Part shown: positions 55,545 to 64,000 of the stretch, piece after piece
How the letters are laid out: each line of letters starts with the position of its first letter
How positions within the stretch are numbered: position 1 is the stretch's first letter
Assembly (NCBI GenBank): GCA_027483765.1
Contig: JAIXTW010000002.1
Location: 1-64,000, forward strand
DNA from: Streptomycetaceae bacterium
GTDB taxonomy: Bacteria; Actinomycetota; Actinomycetes; Nanopelagicales; Nanopelagicaceae
Length of the DNA stretch: 64,000 nucleotides
Direction: 5' to 3'
Translations under genes and position numbers: made by a program
The notes under the pieces: model-generated
The model's database searches: none
What the model saw: only the letters and a program-made list of their open reading frames with translations
What the model was told of the DNA's origin: nothing

Positions 55545-56459
55545 CTATAAGCCGGAGTAAGTGTGCTTTCCAGTTCCCCATACGTTTACATATACGTAGT
55601 TAAATAAGAATGTAGATCCAGCAAAAATACAGAGCCATGCAGCTCGGCGTCCGCGCCAACCGACTGTTACCCGCGCATGTAAGTAAGCGGCGTAGGCAAC
55701 CCAGGTAATAAATGCCCAGGTCTCTTTTGGATCCCAGCCCCAGTAACGACCCCATGCACTTTCGGCCCAGATTGCACCGGCGATGACAGAGAAAGTCCAG
55801 AGCGGAAATACAAACGCGACCAGACGGTATGAAAGTTGATCCAGTAATTCAAGGCTTGGTACCCGTTGCAGCCAGCCAGGCCGGGCGCTCTTATCTTCGA
55901 ATCGCTCCAAGTAAAGATAGGCACCCGCAACTACATTTGCCAATAGGAAGACTCCGCCAGAAATAATTGCCGCAATCACATGGATGACAAGCCACGGTGA
56001 CTGTAAGGCCGGCACAAGCGGGGCGCTATCTCGGTAGAGCAATGTCACGGCAGTTCCGAGAGTGAGTAGCGCAGAAATTGAGATAAAGAGTCCGAGCCAG
56101 CGAAGGTCATGCTTTCGAAGTGCAATCAAATATGCACCAGTAAATGCAAGTGCACCGGTAATTGAAAATTCATACATGTTTCCCCAAGGAACATGCTTTG
56201 CCGAAATTCCGCGAGCGACCACCCCTACGAGCAAGAGGAAAAATGCCAAAATCATTAGCGCAGTTGCAATACGTGCAGCTTTTTCGGTTCGTTTATAGTC
56301 AAGTGTCTTGACCAGTAAGTTTCCTTCTGTCTTATCTGCGTTCTCGGGTGTGCGCACAGCGAAAGCTGTTTCGAAGGCATGAGCGACAAATGAAAGAGCA
56401 AAGACGAGCATCGCAGAATAGACAAAGTAATTTGAGATGTAGGCCCACGTTGTCAGCAT
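55545..56459 (-). CDS. resC: Cytochrome c biogenesis protein ResC/CcsA-like
   Basis: Heme handling subunit of system II synthetase, 304 aa, eight or so spans. The WWD heme domain is plain (GAIWAESAWGRYWGWDPKETWAFITW), and conserved His residues lie in WLVIHVIAAI and ARVTVGWRG context. Overlaps the resB stop (TAATG), last gene of the operon. Confidence 0.94.
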   Translation of the reverse strand: MLTTWAYISNYFVYSAMLVFALSFVAHAFETAFAVRTPENADKTEGNLLVKTLDYKRTEKAARIATALMILAFFLLLVGVVARGISAKHVPWGNMYEFSITGALAFTGAYLIALRKHDLRWLGLFISISALLTLGTAVTLLYRDSAPLVPALQSPWLVIHVIAAIISGGVFLLANVVAGAYLYLERFEDKSARPGWLQRVPSLELLDQLSYRLVAFVFPLWTFSVIAGAIWAESAWGRYWGWDPKETWAFITWVAYAAYLHARVTVGWRGRRAAWLCIFAGSTFLFNYVYVNVWGTGKHTYSGL

Positions 56460-57925
56460 TACTTCTCTCCCTTAACAAAACTAATAAACTTATCTACTTC
56501 ATCTTCTAGCCCTGGAGCGCTATTTCTTGCTAGCCCCGCAACTTCGACTCCACTATCGCTCACGCGAATCCAGATTCTGCGACGTCGTCCATAGAGAGAA
56601 GTAAGCAACCCTGCGATGGCAAGAATACCGCCGATAAGCGCATAACTCTTTCCGGGATCTTGCACTACCTGCAGGTTGACCCAAGGAACTACGGTTTCTA
56701 GTGTGATGGAGCCGTTGGAATAGTTAAATGTGTCACCTGGCTTTACTGAGCCAAGTCCAATCTGTGTCATGTTCTCGGTATCCATCTTGTATACCGATTG
56801 CGGGACGCCTGAATCCAAACCTAGATCTCCCTGCCAAATTGAGAAGAGAAGTTTCGGATCCAATAGTTCTGGGTAGATAGAAACCGAGCCCTGCGAAGCT
56901 GTTCGAGCATTGGTTGGAAGAAAAGAAACTACAAAGCCAATCGCTGGATCTGCATCAGGAACTTTGATGACACCGATAGACCGCAAATTTCCATCTTGTG
57001 GCAACAGTGGAACAGGACCTTGAAGCACGACATTCTTATTGCTGTCCCTGACAGTAACTACAGGGCTATACCCATTGGCTTGCAAGTAGACGCGAGTACT
57101 ACCAAAGGTAAGGGGCTGATTAACTTTTACAACTTGCTTGCTAATTTTTCCTTCATCTTCGACCGTTACCCATGCGGTGTAATCGAGTGGGGCACTGGTC
57201 TTTGGATCGTACTCTGCATCAAATTTATCCACTGTGATTTGAAAAGGTTGCAATGAGTTATCGCCCTTTAATTTTCCAAAGGAGAGAGTGTCGTAGGTTG
57301 TGGGGATATTAATAAATCGCTCACCCACATTCACGATGGCATAGCCATTCATGCCAAAGAGTGAACCGAAGCTAACGCCGACGAGAACTAAGATCAACGA
57401 TAAGTGGAAGAGTAGATTTCCAGTTTCGCGTAGGTAGCCTTTTTCAGCCGAAATCGAATTACCTTCGGCTCGAACCCTAAAACGGTTCTTCCTAAACCAT
57501 TGGGTAGCTCGATCTAACGATTCATCTTCCTTCGCAAATTGTTGATAATGGGAAAGTCGAGATAAGTTCTTAGGTGTGGCAGGTGGCTTAGCCAGCATTG
57601 CTTTGTAGTGCTCAACACTTCGCGGTAGTACGCACCCTATGAGTGAGATAAAGAGCAGAATGTAGATAGCGCTAAACCATGGCGAGGCATACACATCAAA
57701 GAGGGATGCTCGGTCATACCAAGGTGCAAGTTCGGGATTATTTCGATAGAACTCACGGACAGCCATTGGATTAAGAGGTCGTTGTGGAATCAGCGAACCT
57801 GGAATAGCGGCAACTCCCAGAAGCAGCAACAGAATCAGTGCGGTGCGCATACTTGTCAGTTGTCGCCACGCAAATCTACTTAAGGCTAGGAAACCTAACT
57901 CTGGCAACTCTCTCTGTTCGCTCAT
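56459..57925 (-). CDS. resB: Cytochrome c biogenesis protein ResB/Ccs1-like
   Basis: Partner of ResC in heme attachment, 488 aa. Four spans: LILLLLLGVAAIPGSLIPQ, FSAIYILLFISLIGCVLPR, LLFHLSLILVLVGVSFGSLFG, and near the C-terminus ALIGGILAIAGLLTSLYGRRRR, with a large extracytoplasmic domain between spans 3 and 4. Overlaps the ccdA stop (TGATG). Confidence 0.94.
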   Translation of the reverse strand: MSEQRELPELGFLALSRFAWRQLTSMRTALILLLLLGVAAIPGSLIPQRPLNPMAVREFYRNNPELAPWYDRASLFDVYASPWFSAIYILLFISLIGCVLPRSVEHYKAMLAKPPATPKNLSRLSHYQQFAKEDESLDRATQWFRKNRFRVRAEGNSISAEKGYLRETGNLLFHLSLILVLVGVSFGSLFGMNGYAIVNVGERFINIPTTYDTLSFGKLKGDNSLQPFQITVDKFDAEYDPKTSAPLDYTAWVTVEDEGKISKQVVKVNQPLTFGSTRVYLQANGYSPVVTVRDSNKNVVLQGPVPLLPQDGNLRSIGVIKVPDADPAIGFVVSFLPTNARTASQGSVSIYPELLDPKLLFSIWQGDLGLDSGVPQSVYKMDTENMTQIGLGSVKPGDTFNYSNGSITLETVVPWVNLQVVQDPGKSYALIGGILAIAGLLTSLYGRRRRIWIRVSDSGVEVAGLARNSAPGLEDEVDKFISFVKGEK

Positions 57926-58650
57926 CAGATCACCGGACTAAAGTCTGAAATAAGTGAACGAAGAGAAATCATAAGGTCGGACCAGAACCCTAGAAGTTGT
58001 AGCAGCCCAATCAGAATCAAAAGTGAGCCGCCGAGTTTGGTAATCACGTCACCTCTTTTTACTAGGATTCTTCTCAGAGATTCGGACTTGTCTAAGTACA
58101 GACCAGTTGCGATAAATGGTATTCCAAGTCCAAGACAGTAGCCGAGTGAAAGTATTGCCCCTCGGATCGCACTTGATTCTTGAAATGCAAGTGTCTGCAC
58201 AGTTGCTAGCGCCGGGCCAATACATGGCGTCCAGCCAACGCCAAAGAGGAATCCCAGCAACGGAGCGCCAATGAGCCCACCTGTTGTTGAAATCTTTGGT
58301 TTAAGTGTTGGCATCATTGGAAATCGACCGAGAAAAATTAGCCCCATCAGTAAGGTAAATATGCCCAGTACTCGAGTGATTACCTCTTCATTAGTTGCAA
58401 CTCGCGCACCGAGCGCTCCGAAGAGTGCGCCGTATGAAACGAAGAGTGCGCTAAATCCGCAGACAAATAAGAATGAGCCGAGCAACACTCTTCCGCGAGA
58501 TTGTGAGAAACCAGCGGCAAATGCCAAGTAACCGGGAACAAGTGGAAGGACGCAAGGCGATAAGAACGAGACCACGCCGGCCACTATTGCAAGCGGTATC
58601 GCTGTGAGCAAAAATCCACTCATAATCTGTTCAACGATGAAGTCTGTCAT
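57925..58650 (-). CDS. ccdA: Cytochrome c biogenesis protein CcdA
   Basis: Membrane thiol-disulfide transporter passing reductant outward, 241 aa, six spans. Redox cysteines stand in SFLSPCVLPLVPGYLAFAAG and in GVGWTPCIGPALATVQTL. It reduces TlpA, whose gene overlaps it by 4 nt, and so keeps apocytochrome c thiols reduced. Confidence 0.95.
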   Translation of the reverse strand: MTDFIVEQIMSGFLLTAIPLAIVAGVVSFLSPCVLPLVPGYLAFAAGFSQSRGRVLLGSFLFVCGFSALFVSYGALFGALGARVATNEEVITRVLGIFTLLMGLIFLGRFPMMPTLKPKISTTGGLIGAPLLGFLFGVGWTPCIGPALATVQTLAFQESSAIRGAILSLGYCLGLGIPFIATGLYLDKSESLRRILVKRGDVITKLGGSLLILIGLLQLLGFWSDLMISLRSLISDFSPVI

Positions 58651-59183
58651 TCTGCAGACACCTTCTCAATCAGATCTTTCAGTGAGGCTACTGTGACAGC
58701 GCCGGAAATGCGTGCAGCTACATTGCCATTCTTATCAATCAGGACAGTGGAAGGAATGGCATTGGCAGGGAGTGATTTTCTAAAGCCGATGAGTATCGAG
58801 TCGTCAATCAACGTTGGGTAAGGAATATTGCGTTTTCGCACAAATGCTTCAGCATTGACTGGATTATCACGCGTTAAGATTCCGATAAATGCCACATCTG
58901 GATACATCAACGCCAGCGCTGAAAGTGCCGGTTCCTCTGCTCTGCATGGTGAACACCACGATGCCCACACATTGACTACCGCAACTTTGCCAACTGAAAA
59001 TCTGTAATCGGTACCAAGTAAGGTCATACCTGAAATCTCTGGCGCCGGAATTCGATTAGCGCTATCGATAAAGGTGACAGCTCCACTTCCGGAGATAAAG
59101 CTTTCTTCAGCTTTTGAATCCCCAGCATTGCCACACCCAACTAAAATTAATAGTGAGATAAGAGCAGGAATAATTTTTTTCAT
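58647..59183 (-). CDS. resA: TlpA/ResA-like thioredoxin lipoprotein
   Basis: Secreted thiol-disulfide protein, 178 aa. Lipobox at ALISLLILVGCGN; thioredoxin fold with VNVWASWCSPCRAEEPAL (CxxC), VAFIGILTRDNPVNAEAFV and AIPSTVLIDKNGNVAARISG (cis-Pro). I start at the ATG giving MKKIIPAL, 1 nt after the mutase stop; an in-frame start 39 nt upstream would precede the signal peptide unnaturally. Confidence 0.94.
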   Translation of the reverse strand: MKKIIPALISLLILVGCGNAGDSKAEESFISGSGAVTFIDSANRIPAPEISGMTLLGTDYRFSVGKVAVVNVWASWCSPCRAEEPALSALALMYPDVAFIGILTRDNPVNAEAFVRKRNIPYPTLIDDSILIGFRKSLPANAIPSTVLIDKNGNVAARISGAVTVASLKDLIEKVSAE

Positions 59184-59184
59184 A

Positions 59185-59805
59185 TCATTTTTGAGGTAAG
59201 AGGTGTTTAGCTGGCTCAGCATATGAAGTTCCAGAGATCATTCCCTCATCATCGAAGTGAACGCTGGTTACAGAGGCGAGTGTGCACTCGCGCTTACGTG
59301 GATCGTGAATCAATCTGCGCCCCTCAATGGCACTTCTTAAAATCCAAATAGGTAACTGATGTGAAACGACGATTGCATCTTTTCCTTGTGCAGCGTCTCG
59401 TGCAGCAAAGACAGCAGCTAACATTCGAGCAATCTGCTCTTCGTATGGCTCGCCCCACGATGGTTTCCACGGGTTGTATAAATATTTCCAGGATGCTGGG
59501 TGGCGCAGAACTCCGCTACCGAGTTCGAATTTTTTACCTTCAAAAATATTTGCGGCTTCAATCAATTTTTCATCGGTGGTAATCGCCATCGAATGAGCAC
59601 GAGATATTGGAGCGGCTGTCTCTTGTGCGCGCTGTAACGGCGAGACGTGCAACGCACCTAAATCAATTGCTTTAGACCATTGGCCGATTACTTCTGCCAT
59701 CTCTTGTCCACGGGCAGATAGCCGCCAACCTGGTTGGCGTCCGTAGAGAATTTTCTCAGGATTCTCTACCTCTCCATGTCGGATGACGTGAACAATCGAA
59801 CTCAT
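59185..59805 (-). CDS. Histidine phosphatase / phosphoglycerate mutase family protein
   Basis: 206 aa: catalytic VIRHGEVENPEKILYGRQ, HVSPLQRAQETAAPI, and DAIVVSHQLPIWILRS with the second His. Substrate is not determined; in mycobacteria the same position before tlpA is held by a similar gene. No ribosome binding site before ATG, while TATGAT is 7 nt upstream, so a leaderless mRNA is likely. The frame is open upstream past the promoter, so the longer reading is rejected. Confidence 0.9.
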   Translation of the reverse strand: MSSIVHVIRHGEVENPEKILYGRQPGWRLSARGQEMAEVIGQWSKAIDLGALHVSPLQRAQETAAPISRAHSMAITTDEKLIEAANIFEGKKFELGSGVLRHPASWKYLYNPWKPSWGEPYEEQIARMLAAVFAARDAAQGKDAIVVSHQLPIWILRSAIEGRRLIHDPRKRECTLASVTSVHFDDEGMISGTSYAEPAKHLLPQK

Positions 59806-59856
59806 AGTGCCAATCATAAAGCGTCTATTTCTGCCGCTTATCGCTAGGGTAGTGAC
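59806..59856. promoter_or_regulatory. Divergent promoters with leaderless starts
   Basis: Fifty-one bp separate two divergent ATGs. On the minus strand TATGAT ends 7 nt before ATG; on the plus strand TAGGGT ends 6 nt before ATG. Both are where a -10 must be if transcription begins at the start codon. Neither gene has a ribosome binding site. Confidence 0.55.
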
Positions 59857-60618
59857 ATGGCCCTCACCTCTCATCGTGCTGCTTTTTTCGATGTAGATAA
59901 CACCCTCGTGCGCGGCTCCACCCTCTACTTCCTCGGAAGAGGCATGTACCAGCGCGGCTTCTTTACCAAGGCCGATATCTCTCGCTTCGTAGTGGCCAAC
60001 ATTCGTTTTCGTATGACAGGTACCGAGAAGAAAGAAGTTATTGAGAAGTTCCAAAGCGCTGCTACCGATTTTATTGGGGGGCACAAAGTTGATGACATTA
60101 AGCGGATTGGCGAAGAAATCTACGATGAATTCGTATCGCCAAAACTTTGGCAAGGAACATTTGAGATTGCGAAATCTCACCTCGATCGTGGCGAAGAAGT
60201 CTGGTTAGTAACAGCTGCACCACAAGATATGGCTGACATCATCGCGCAGCGACTAGGTTTAACAGGGGCGCTAGGAAGTAAGGCGATGATTAAAGATGGT
60301 ATCTATACCGGAGAGCTAGAAGGAAAACTGCTACACGGGATTGAGAAAGCAAAAGCGATTCAGAAACTATCGCAAGAACATGGTTTTATTCTGGAAGATT
60401 GTTACTCCTATTCAGATAGTCACAATGACATTCCACTACTGCAAGCCGTCGGTCATCCTTGTGCAATTAATCCTGATGCAATTCTTCGAATCCGAGCGCT
60501 TGCCGAAGGTTGGCCAATTCACGATTTTCGCAGAGCGCGCTTTATGAACCGATTGCTTGGGCCAGCCGTCAGTCGGATTGCAGCTCTTGCCACCCTGCTC
60601 TCTCCTCGCAAACGCTAA
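59857..60618 (+). CDS. HAD-IB family phosphatase
   Basis: SerB-like hydrolase, 253 aa: motif I AAFFDVDNTLVRGSTL (two Asp), a helical cap region, motif II WLVTAAPQDM, motif III Lys near GIEKAKAIQKL and motif IV YSDSHNDIPLL. The substrate is unknown; actinobacterial relatives are annotated HAD-IB. Start ATG appears leaderless. Confidence 0.9.
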   Translation: MALTSHRAAFFDVDNTLVRGSTLYFLGRGMYQRGFFTKADISRFVVANIRFRMTGTEKKEVIEKFQSAATDFIGGHKVDDIKRIGEEIYDEFVSPKLWQGTFEIAKSHLDRGEEVWLVTAAPQDMADIIAQRLGLTGALGSKAMIKDGIYTGELEGKLLHGIEKAKAIQKLSQEHGFILEDCYSYSDSHNDIPLLQAVGHPCAINPDAILRIRALAEGWPIHDFRRARFMNRLLGPAVSRIAALATLLSPRKR

Positions 60619-60663
60619 CCCGATTGGCACATGCAGCCTGCTAACGGCTATCGTTGGCAGGTT

Positions 60664-62865
60664 ATGGAAATTCGCTCTTACGCCGATTATTTGCGCGCAC
60701 TTGATGATGCCGCACTGATCTCCATATTTTCTTATCGCCCTGATCTGATTACTCCGGTTCCGCCAGATATCGCCAGTCTTGCAGTGCGAGCATCTTCAGC
60801 TCCAAGTCTTGCCCGCGCAGTTGATGCACTAAACCAGTGGCAGCTACAAGTGCTCGAAGCTTGTGCAGTATTAACCGAACCATTTTCGGAGAAAGAGATT
60901 GCGGCCGTGACCGATAAGTCCGCGCTCTTCGTGCTGCCCGGTCTGATTGATCGAGGACTTCTGTATCACGATAAAGATGGTCTTCGGATTCCCACAACGC
61001 TCCGGGAAGTCTTAGGAAATGAAATCGCTGGTCTGGGTCCAGCTTCGCTTGGAACCTTGAAGTTAAAGAAATTAGAGGAAGCACCCGCTGCGGCGAAGAA
61101 AGTACTTGATGCAATGGTCTGGGGACCGCCACGTGGTGCCATCACTGATATTAAGAAGCCTAGTGCTGGTGTTCAGTGGTTACTCGATGAAAAGTTTCTG
61201 ATTGCATTTAATCAACAGACCGTTGTGATGCCTCGAGAAGTTGCTATCTACCTACGTGGAAATAAGGTTCATCGCCAATTAGAAATCTCACAGCCACCAG
61301 TCTCGGGTGCAAAACGCGATTCTCGTAGCGTGCAACTTGCAGCAATTGCAAATATCACCACATTCCTTCGTTGGACCGAAGAGATTCTAAATTTTTGGGC
61401 GCAAGAGCCAGCAACCGCACTTCGTTCTGGCGGTTTAGGTGTTCGTGAGCTAAAAGATCTTGCTGCTCATTTAGGTGTCGATGAAACGTGTGCAGCATTC
61501 GTCGCCGAAGTCTCATACCTAGCGGGACTTCTTACAATCGATTCTGACGATAAAATTTTGCCAACTCACCAATTTGATATCTGGTTGACGCAGAGCGTAT
61601 CTGTGCGATGGCAATCACTATCTTCAGCCTGGTACAGCTCTTCTCGTATGTCAGGACTTGTCGGAAAAGAAGGACAGAAAAATGTTGCACCGCTGGGTCC
61701 AGAGTTGGATCGATCGCTGGCTGCCAGCACCAGAGCGTTAGTGCTCCAACTGCTCACCGAAAATTCTGAAATCGCACCTGAACTAGATTCCATATTCGCT
61801 GCAGCGCAATGGCTTGCGCCCACAAAGCGCTCTGGCGGTGTACAGCGCGATTACGTGTCATGGACTTTGCGCGAAGCTGAGTGGCTGGGTATTACGGGTC
61901 AAGGTGTGATCTCTACTTATGGCGCTGATTTCTTGCAAGGTGGCGATAATGAATCAATTGATTCTGATCTTCCAAAGCCGGTAGATCACATCCTGATTCA
62001 AAGTGATAACACCGCCATCGCACCAGGACCGCTCGAACATGAAGTTGCGCAAGATTTGGCGCTTATTGCAGATGTCGAATCACGCGGTGGAGCAACTGTC
62101 TATCGATTCTCGGAAAGCTCAATTCGCAGAGGGCTCGATCATGGTCGCACCGGTGAAGAGATCACTAAATTTTTAACTAAAACCTCTAAGACGCCAATGC
62201 CGCAGCCACTTGAATACTTAATCGCCGATGTCGCAAAGAAACATGGAAAGTTAAGAGTAGGTAATACCGCTTCTTTTATTCGTTGTGAAGATTCTGCGTT
62301 AATCACGCAAATCATCGGCGATAAGCGCCTAGAAATTTTGGGTCTGCGCAAAATTGCTCCGGAAGTTCTGATTTGTAACCACGACGCAGCAGAGGCAATG
62401 AATGTGTTGCGAAGTTGCGGTTACCTACCTGCCGCCGAAGACTCGCGGGGGTTGCTCTTGAGTGGGCCGCGAATTCAACGCGCCCAAAGTAAAGCTCGCC
62501 CTCCTAGAACTATTGGCGAGATTGATCGCCCTGATGAAATTCAAATCGAAGGTGCTTTGCGAGCGCTTCGCACGGGTGAGAAATCAAGTCGCAAACAGAG
62601 CACGATGCGCAACATCGCAACTGAAGCCCTTGGTTCACTTCCTCGTACCACTGCAAATGAAACGCTCGAACTCTTAAGTGATTACTTGCAGAACCAGCCA
62701 TCGACATCACTTTCTATCGGTTACGCCGATAACAATGGCCTGGTCTCTCATCGCATCATCGATCCGCTCAAACTTTCGGCTGGCTCTCTGATTGCGCGAG
62801 ATCACGCCACCGGTGAAGTGCAGACATTTAGAATCGCTCGAATCACGGGGGTAGCAGCGCTATGA
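60664..62865 (+). CDS. Helicase-associated protein (XPB partner, Rv0862c-like)
   Basis: 733 aa of the actinobacterial helicase-associated family. The N-terminus MEIRSYADYLRALDDAALISIFSYRPDL is typical, winged-helix-like segments run through residues 60-210, the Helicase_C_3-type region lies near 440-620 (VDHILIQSDNTAIAPGPL) and the C-terminal 60 residues (SLSIGYADNNGLVSHRIIDPLKLSAGSLIARD) look like a WYL-type fold. No helicase motifs of its own. I start at the second in-frame ATG to match the family. It stands two genes before XPB, so a DNA repair or transcription role is likely. Confidence 0.85.
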   Translation: MEIRSYADYLRALDDAALISIFSYRPDLITPVPPDIASLAVRASSAPSLARAVDALNQWQLQVLEACAVLTEPFSEKEIAAVTDKSALFVLPGLIDRGLLYHDKDGLRIPTTLREVLGNEIAGLGPASLGTLKLKKLEEAPAAAKKVLDAMVWGPPRGAITDIKKPSAGVQWLLDEKFLIAFNQQTVVMPREVAIYLRGNKVHRQLEISQPPVSGAKRDSRSVQLAAIANITTFLRWTEEILNFWAQEPATALRSGGLGVRELKDLAAHLGVDETCAAFVAEVSYLAGLLTIDSDDKILPTHQFDIWLTQSVSVRWQSLSSAWYSSSRMSGLVGKEGQKNVAPLGPELDRSLAASTRALVLQLLTENSEIAPELDSIFAAAQWLAPTKRSGGVQRDYVSWTLREAEWLGITGQGVISTYGADFLQGGDNESIDSDLPKPVDHILIQSDNTAIAPGPLEHEVAQDLALIADVESRGGATVYRFSESSIRRGLDHGRTGEEITKFLTKTSKTPMPQPLEYLIADVAKKHGKLRVGNTASFIRCEDSALITQIIGDKRLEILGLRKIAPEVLICNHDAAEAMNVLRSCGYLPAAEDSRGLLLSGPRIQRAQSKARPPRTIGEIDRPDEIQIEGALRALRTGEKSSRKQSTMRNIATEALGSLPRTTANETLELLSDYLQNQPSTSLSIGYADNNGLVSHRIIDPLKLSAGSLIARDHATGEVQTFRIARITGVAAL

Positions 62866-63962
62866 CAAGCGAGAAGGTGGCCCAATACGGCAGACTTGAG
62901 CCTATGTTGGCAGCCCTAGAAGCACTCGTTCGCTGTGAATCCCCCAGCGATGATTTAGCGGCATGCCGTTCGGTTGTTTCGCTGGCAAGTGATATCGCCA
63001 CCCGCGTTCTTGGTGTGCCGGCGCAGATAAAAGAGATTGAAGGACGACCAGTTTTTTGGTGGGGCGCTGAATCACCTGATGTTGTCATTCTTGCCCACCT
63101 CGACACGGTCTGGCCAAAAGGTTCTTACCAACCACTCTGGGAAGTTAACGGCGATGTTCTACGCGGTCCTGGAACATTTGATATGAAGGCAGGATTTATT
63201 CAAGCGCTGTATGCACTTAAAGGTATTGAAGGTTCGGTCGCACTGATCGCAACAACCGATGAGGAAACCGGAAGTCATTCATCGAAGGCGCTCATCAAAG
63301 AAGTTTCCTCCAAGGCAAAGGCGGTCTTGGTACTAGAAGCCTCCCTCAACGGCAAAGTAAAAACTGGTCGTAAAGGAACTGCGATGTATCAGATTGCAGT
63401 CCACGGCTTGGCATCACATGCTGGGCTGGAACCTGAAAAGGGAATCAACGCAACGACCGAAATCGCACATATTATTTTGAAGCTTTCTGCCCTTGAAAAT
63501 TCTGAGCATGGAACAACAGTGGTTCCAACGCTGCTCAGTTCTGGAAATACAACTAATACAGTTCCAGATTTAGCGACCCTTGATATTGATGCCCGCTCAT
63601 TCTCACAATCAGAACTTGAACGTGTTGATCGTGAAATTCGCACCATCGTTGCCGTAAATCCACAAGCTCGCATTGAAGTCACCGGTGGTCTTAATCGTCC
63701 ACCACTGCAACCTGCAGCAACTGCTGCCCTCTATGAGCAAGCAGAGAAAGTTGCGGCAGCAATTGGAATGCCACCTTTGGGATCAGCAGAAGTTGGCGGC
63801 GCAAGTGATGGAAATTTTGCAGCTGCAGCAGGAGCTCAAGTTCTTGATGGGCTTGGCGCAGTAGGCGGCGGGGCGCATGCACCAACTGAGTGGGTCAGTA
63901 TTTCTTCGATGCAACCTCGCAGCGATTTTCTTCATGCTTTTATTAAGGATCTGCTCTCATGA
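62862..63962 (+). CDS. M20-family metallopeptidase (carboxypeptidase G2-like)
   Basis: 366 aa zinc hydrolase: VVILAHLDTVWPKGSY (zinc His-x-Asp), RGPGTFDMKAGFIQALYAL (bridging Asp), IATTDEETGSHSSK (catalytic Glu-Glu), a dimerisation domain with GLASHAGLEPEKGINATTEIAHIIL, and GGASDGNFAAAAG plus GGGAHAPTEWV (zinc His). Substrate likely a C-terminal Glu/Asp peptide or acyl-amino acid. Overlaps the preceding stop by 4 nt and the next gene by 4 nt, so it is translated within the XPB operon. Confidence 0.9.
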   Translation: MTSEKVAQYGRLEPMLAALEALVRCESPSDDLAACRSVVSLASDIATRVLGVPAQIKEIEGRPVFWWGAESPDVVILAHLDTVWPKGSYQPLWEVNGDVLRGPGTFDMKAGFIQALYALKGIEGSVALIATTDEETGSHSSKALIKEVSSKAKAVLVLEASLNGKVKTGRKGTAMYQIAVHGLASHAGLEPEKGINATTEIAHIILKLSALENSEHGTTVVPTLLSSGNTTNTVPDLATLDIDARSFSQSELERVDREIRTIVAVNPQARIEVTGGLNRPPLQPAATAALYEQAEKVAAAIGMPPLGSAEVGGASDGNFAAAAGAQVLDGLGAVGGGAHAPTEWVSISSMQPRSDFLHAFIKDLLS

Positions 63963-64000
63963 CCGATGGCCCACTTATTGTTCAGAGCGATAAAACGCTG
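63959..64000 (+). CDS. DNA repair helicase XPB, first 14 codons only
   Basis: The ATG overlaps the M20 stop by 4 nt. The fragment reads MTDGPLIVQSDKTL, which is the characteristic opening of actinobacterial XPB/ERCC3 helicases (Rv0861c-like). The window ends here. Identification rests on 14 residues plus the helicase-associated neighbour. Confidence 0.85.
   Translation, partial: MTDGPLIVQSDKTL

Noticed and set aside
59806-60180. Upstream extension of the phosphoglycerate-mutase-like gene
   Set aside because: It runs antisense through the start of the HAD gene and past the divergent promoter; the RHG motif begins right after the chosen ATG.

Overview
The window reads as a chromosomal segment of a low-GC, streamlined actinobacterium. 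Gene order on the left (tRNA-Thr, tRNA-Met, rpmG, hadA, hadB, then tRNA-Trp, secE, nusG, rplK, rplA, rplJ, rplL, rpoB) and on the right (PGM-tlpA-ccdA-resB-resC; menaquinone genes; XPB helicase with its helicase-associated partner) follows the mycobacterial/streptomycete order. Base composition is far less GC-rich than in those genera, genes abut or overlap almost everywhere, and several starts look leaderless. This fits the freshwater acI / Nanopelagicales group (Planktophila-like). The taxon is an inference from content, not a database match. I see no insertion sequences, phage genes, CRISPR arrays or rRNA genes.

Region by region: 1-6600 (minus) is the transcription/translation core: rpoB (cut by the window edge), rplL, rplJ, rplA, rplK, nusG, secE, with tRNA-Trp upstream. 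Its intergenic spaces are rich in RNA structure: two copies of a composite hairpin terminator-like element, tandem GNRA-loop hairpins before rplA, and an L10-type leader with an attenuator. 6890-11415 holds an aminotransferase, murB, a CysS-like/GT2 fusion, the hadAB dehydratase pair, rpmG, two tRNAs and a tiny Cys-rich protein. 11424-17185 is sulfur/methionine related: a SAM-riboswitch-controlled ABC importer (minus) with a FUSC membrane protein, divergent from metY and a CoA-binding protein. 17186-23966 is an L-fucose-type catabolic cluster (SDR, fuconate dehydratase, lactonase) with an RbsABC-type sugar importer. 23981-30263 carries msrB, a PsiE-like protein, a secreted FN3/Lcl-type protein, a two-component system, tRNA-Tyr, YajQ and RarD.

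30222-46249 is a polyprenyl diphosphate synthase plus the complete 14-gene nuoA-N operon (complex I), headed by menG. 47052-55538 holds bioY and the menaquinone pathway (menF/entC, menD, menC, menB, menE, menA), a TetR regulator and a PLDc_N membrane protein. 55545-59805 is the cytochrome c biogenesis system II set (resC, resB, ccdA, tlpA) with a phosphoglycerate-mutase-like gene. 59857 to the end has a HAD phosphatase, the helicase-associated protein, an M20 peptidase and the first codons of XPB helicase.

Functionally the right half is one respiratory module: complex I reduces menaquinone, the men genes and prenyl synthase make menaquinone, and the res/ccd genes assemble the c-type cytochromes that oxidise it further on. 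The most unusual items are the duplicated structured RNA element in the ribosomal-protein operon, the SAM-I/IV-like riboswitch on an organosulfur-type ABC importer, the likely ATT start codon of menA, and the CysS-like/glycosyltransferase fusion.
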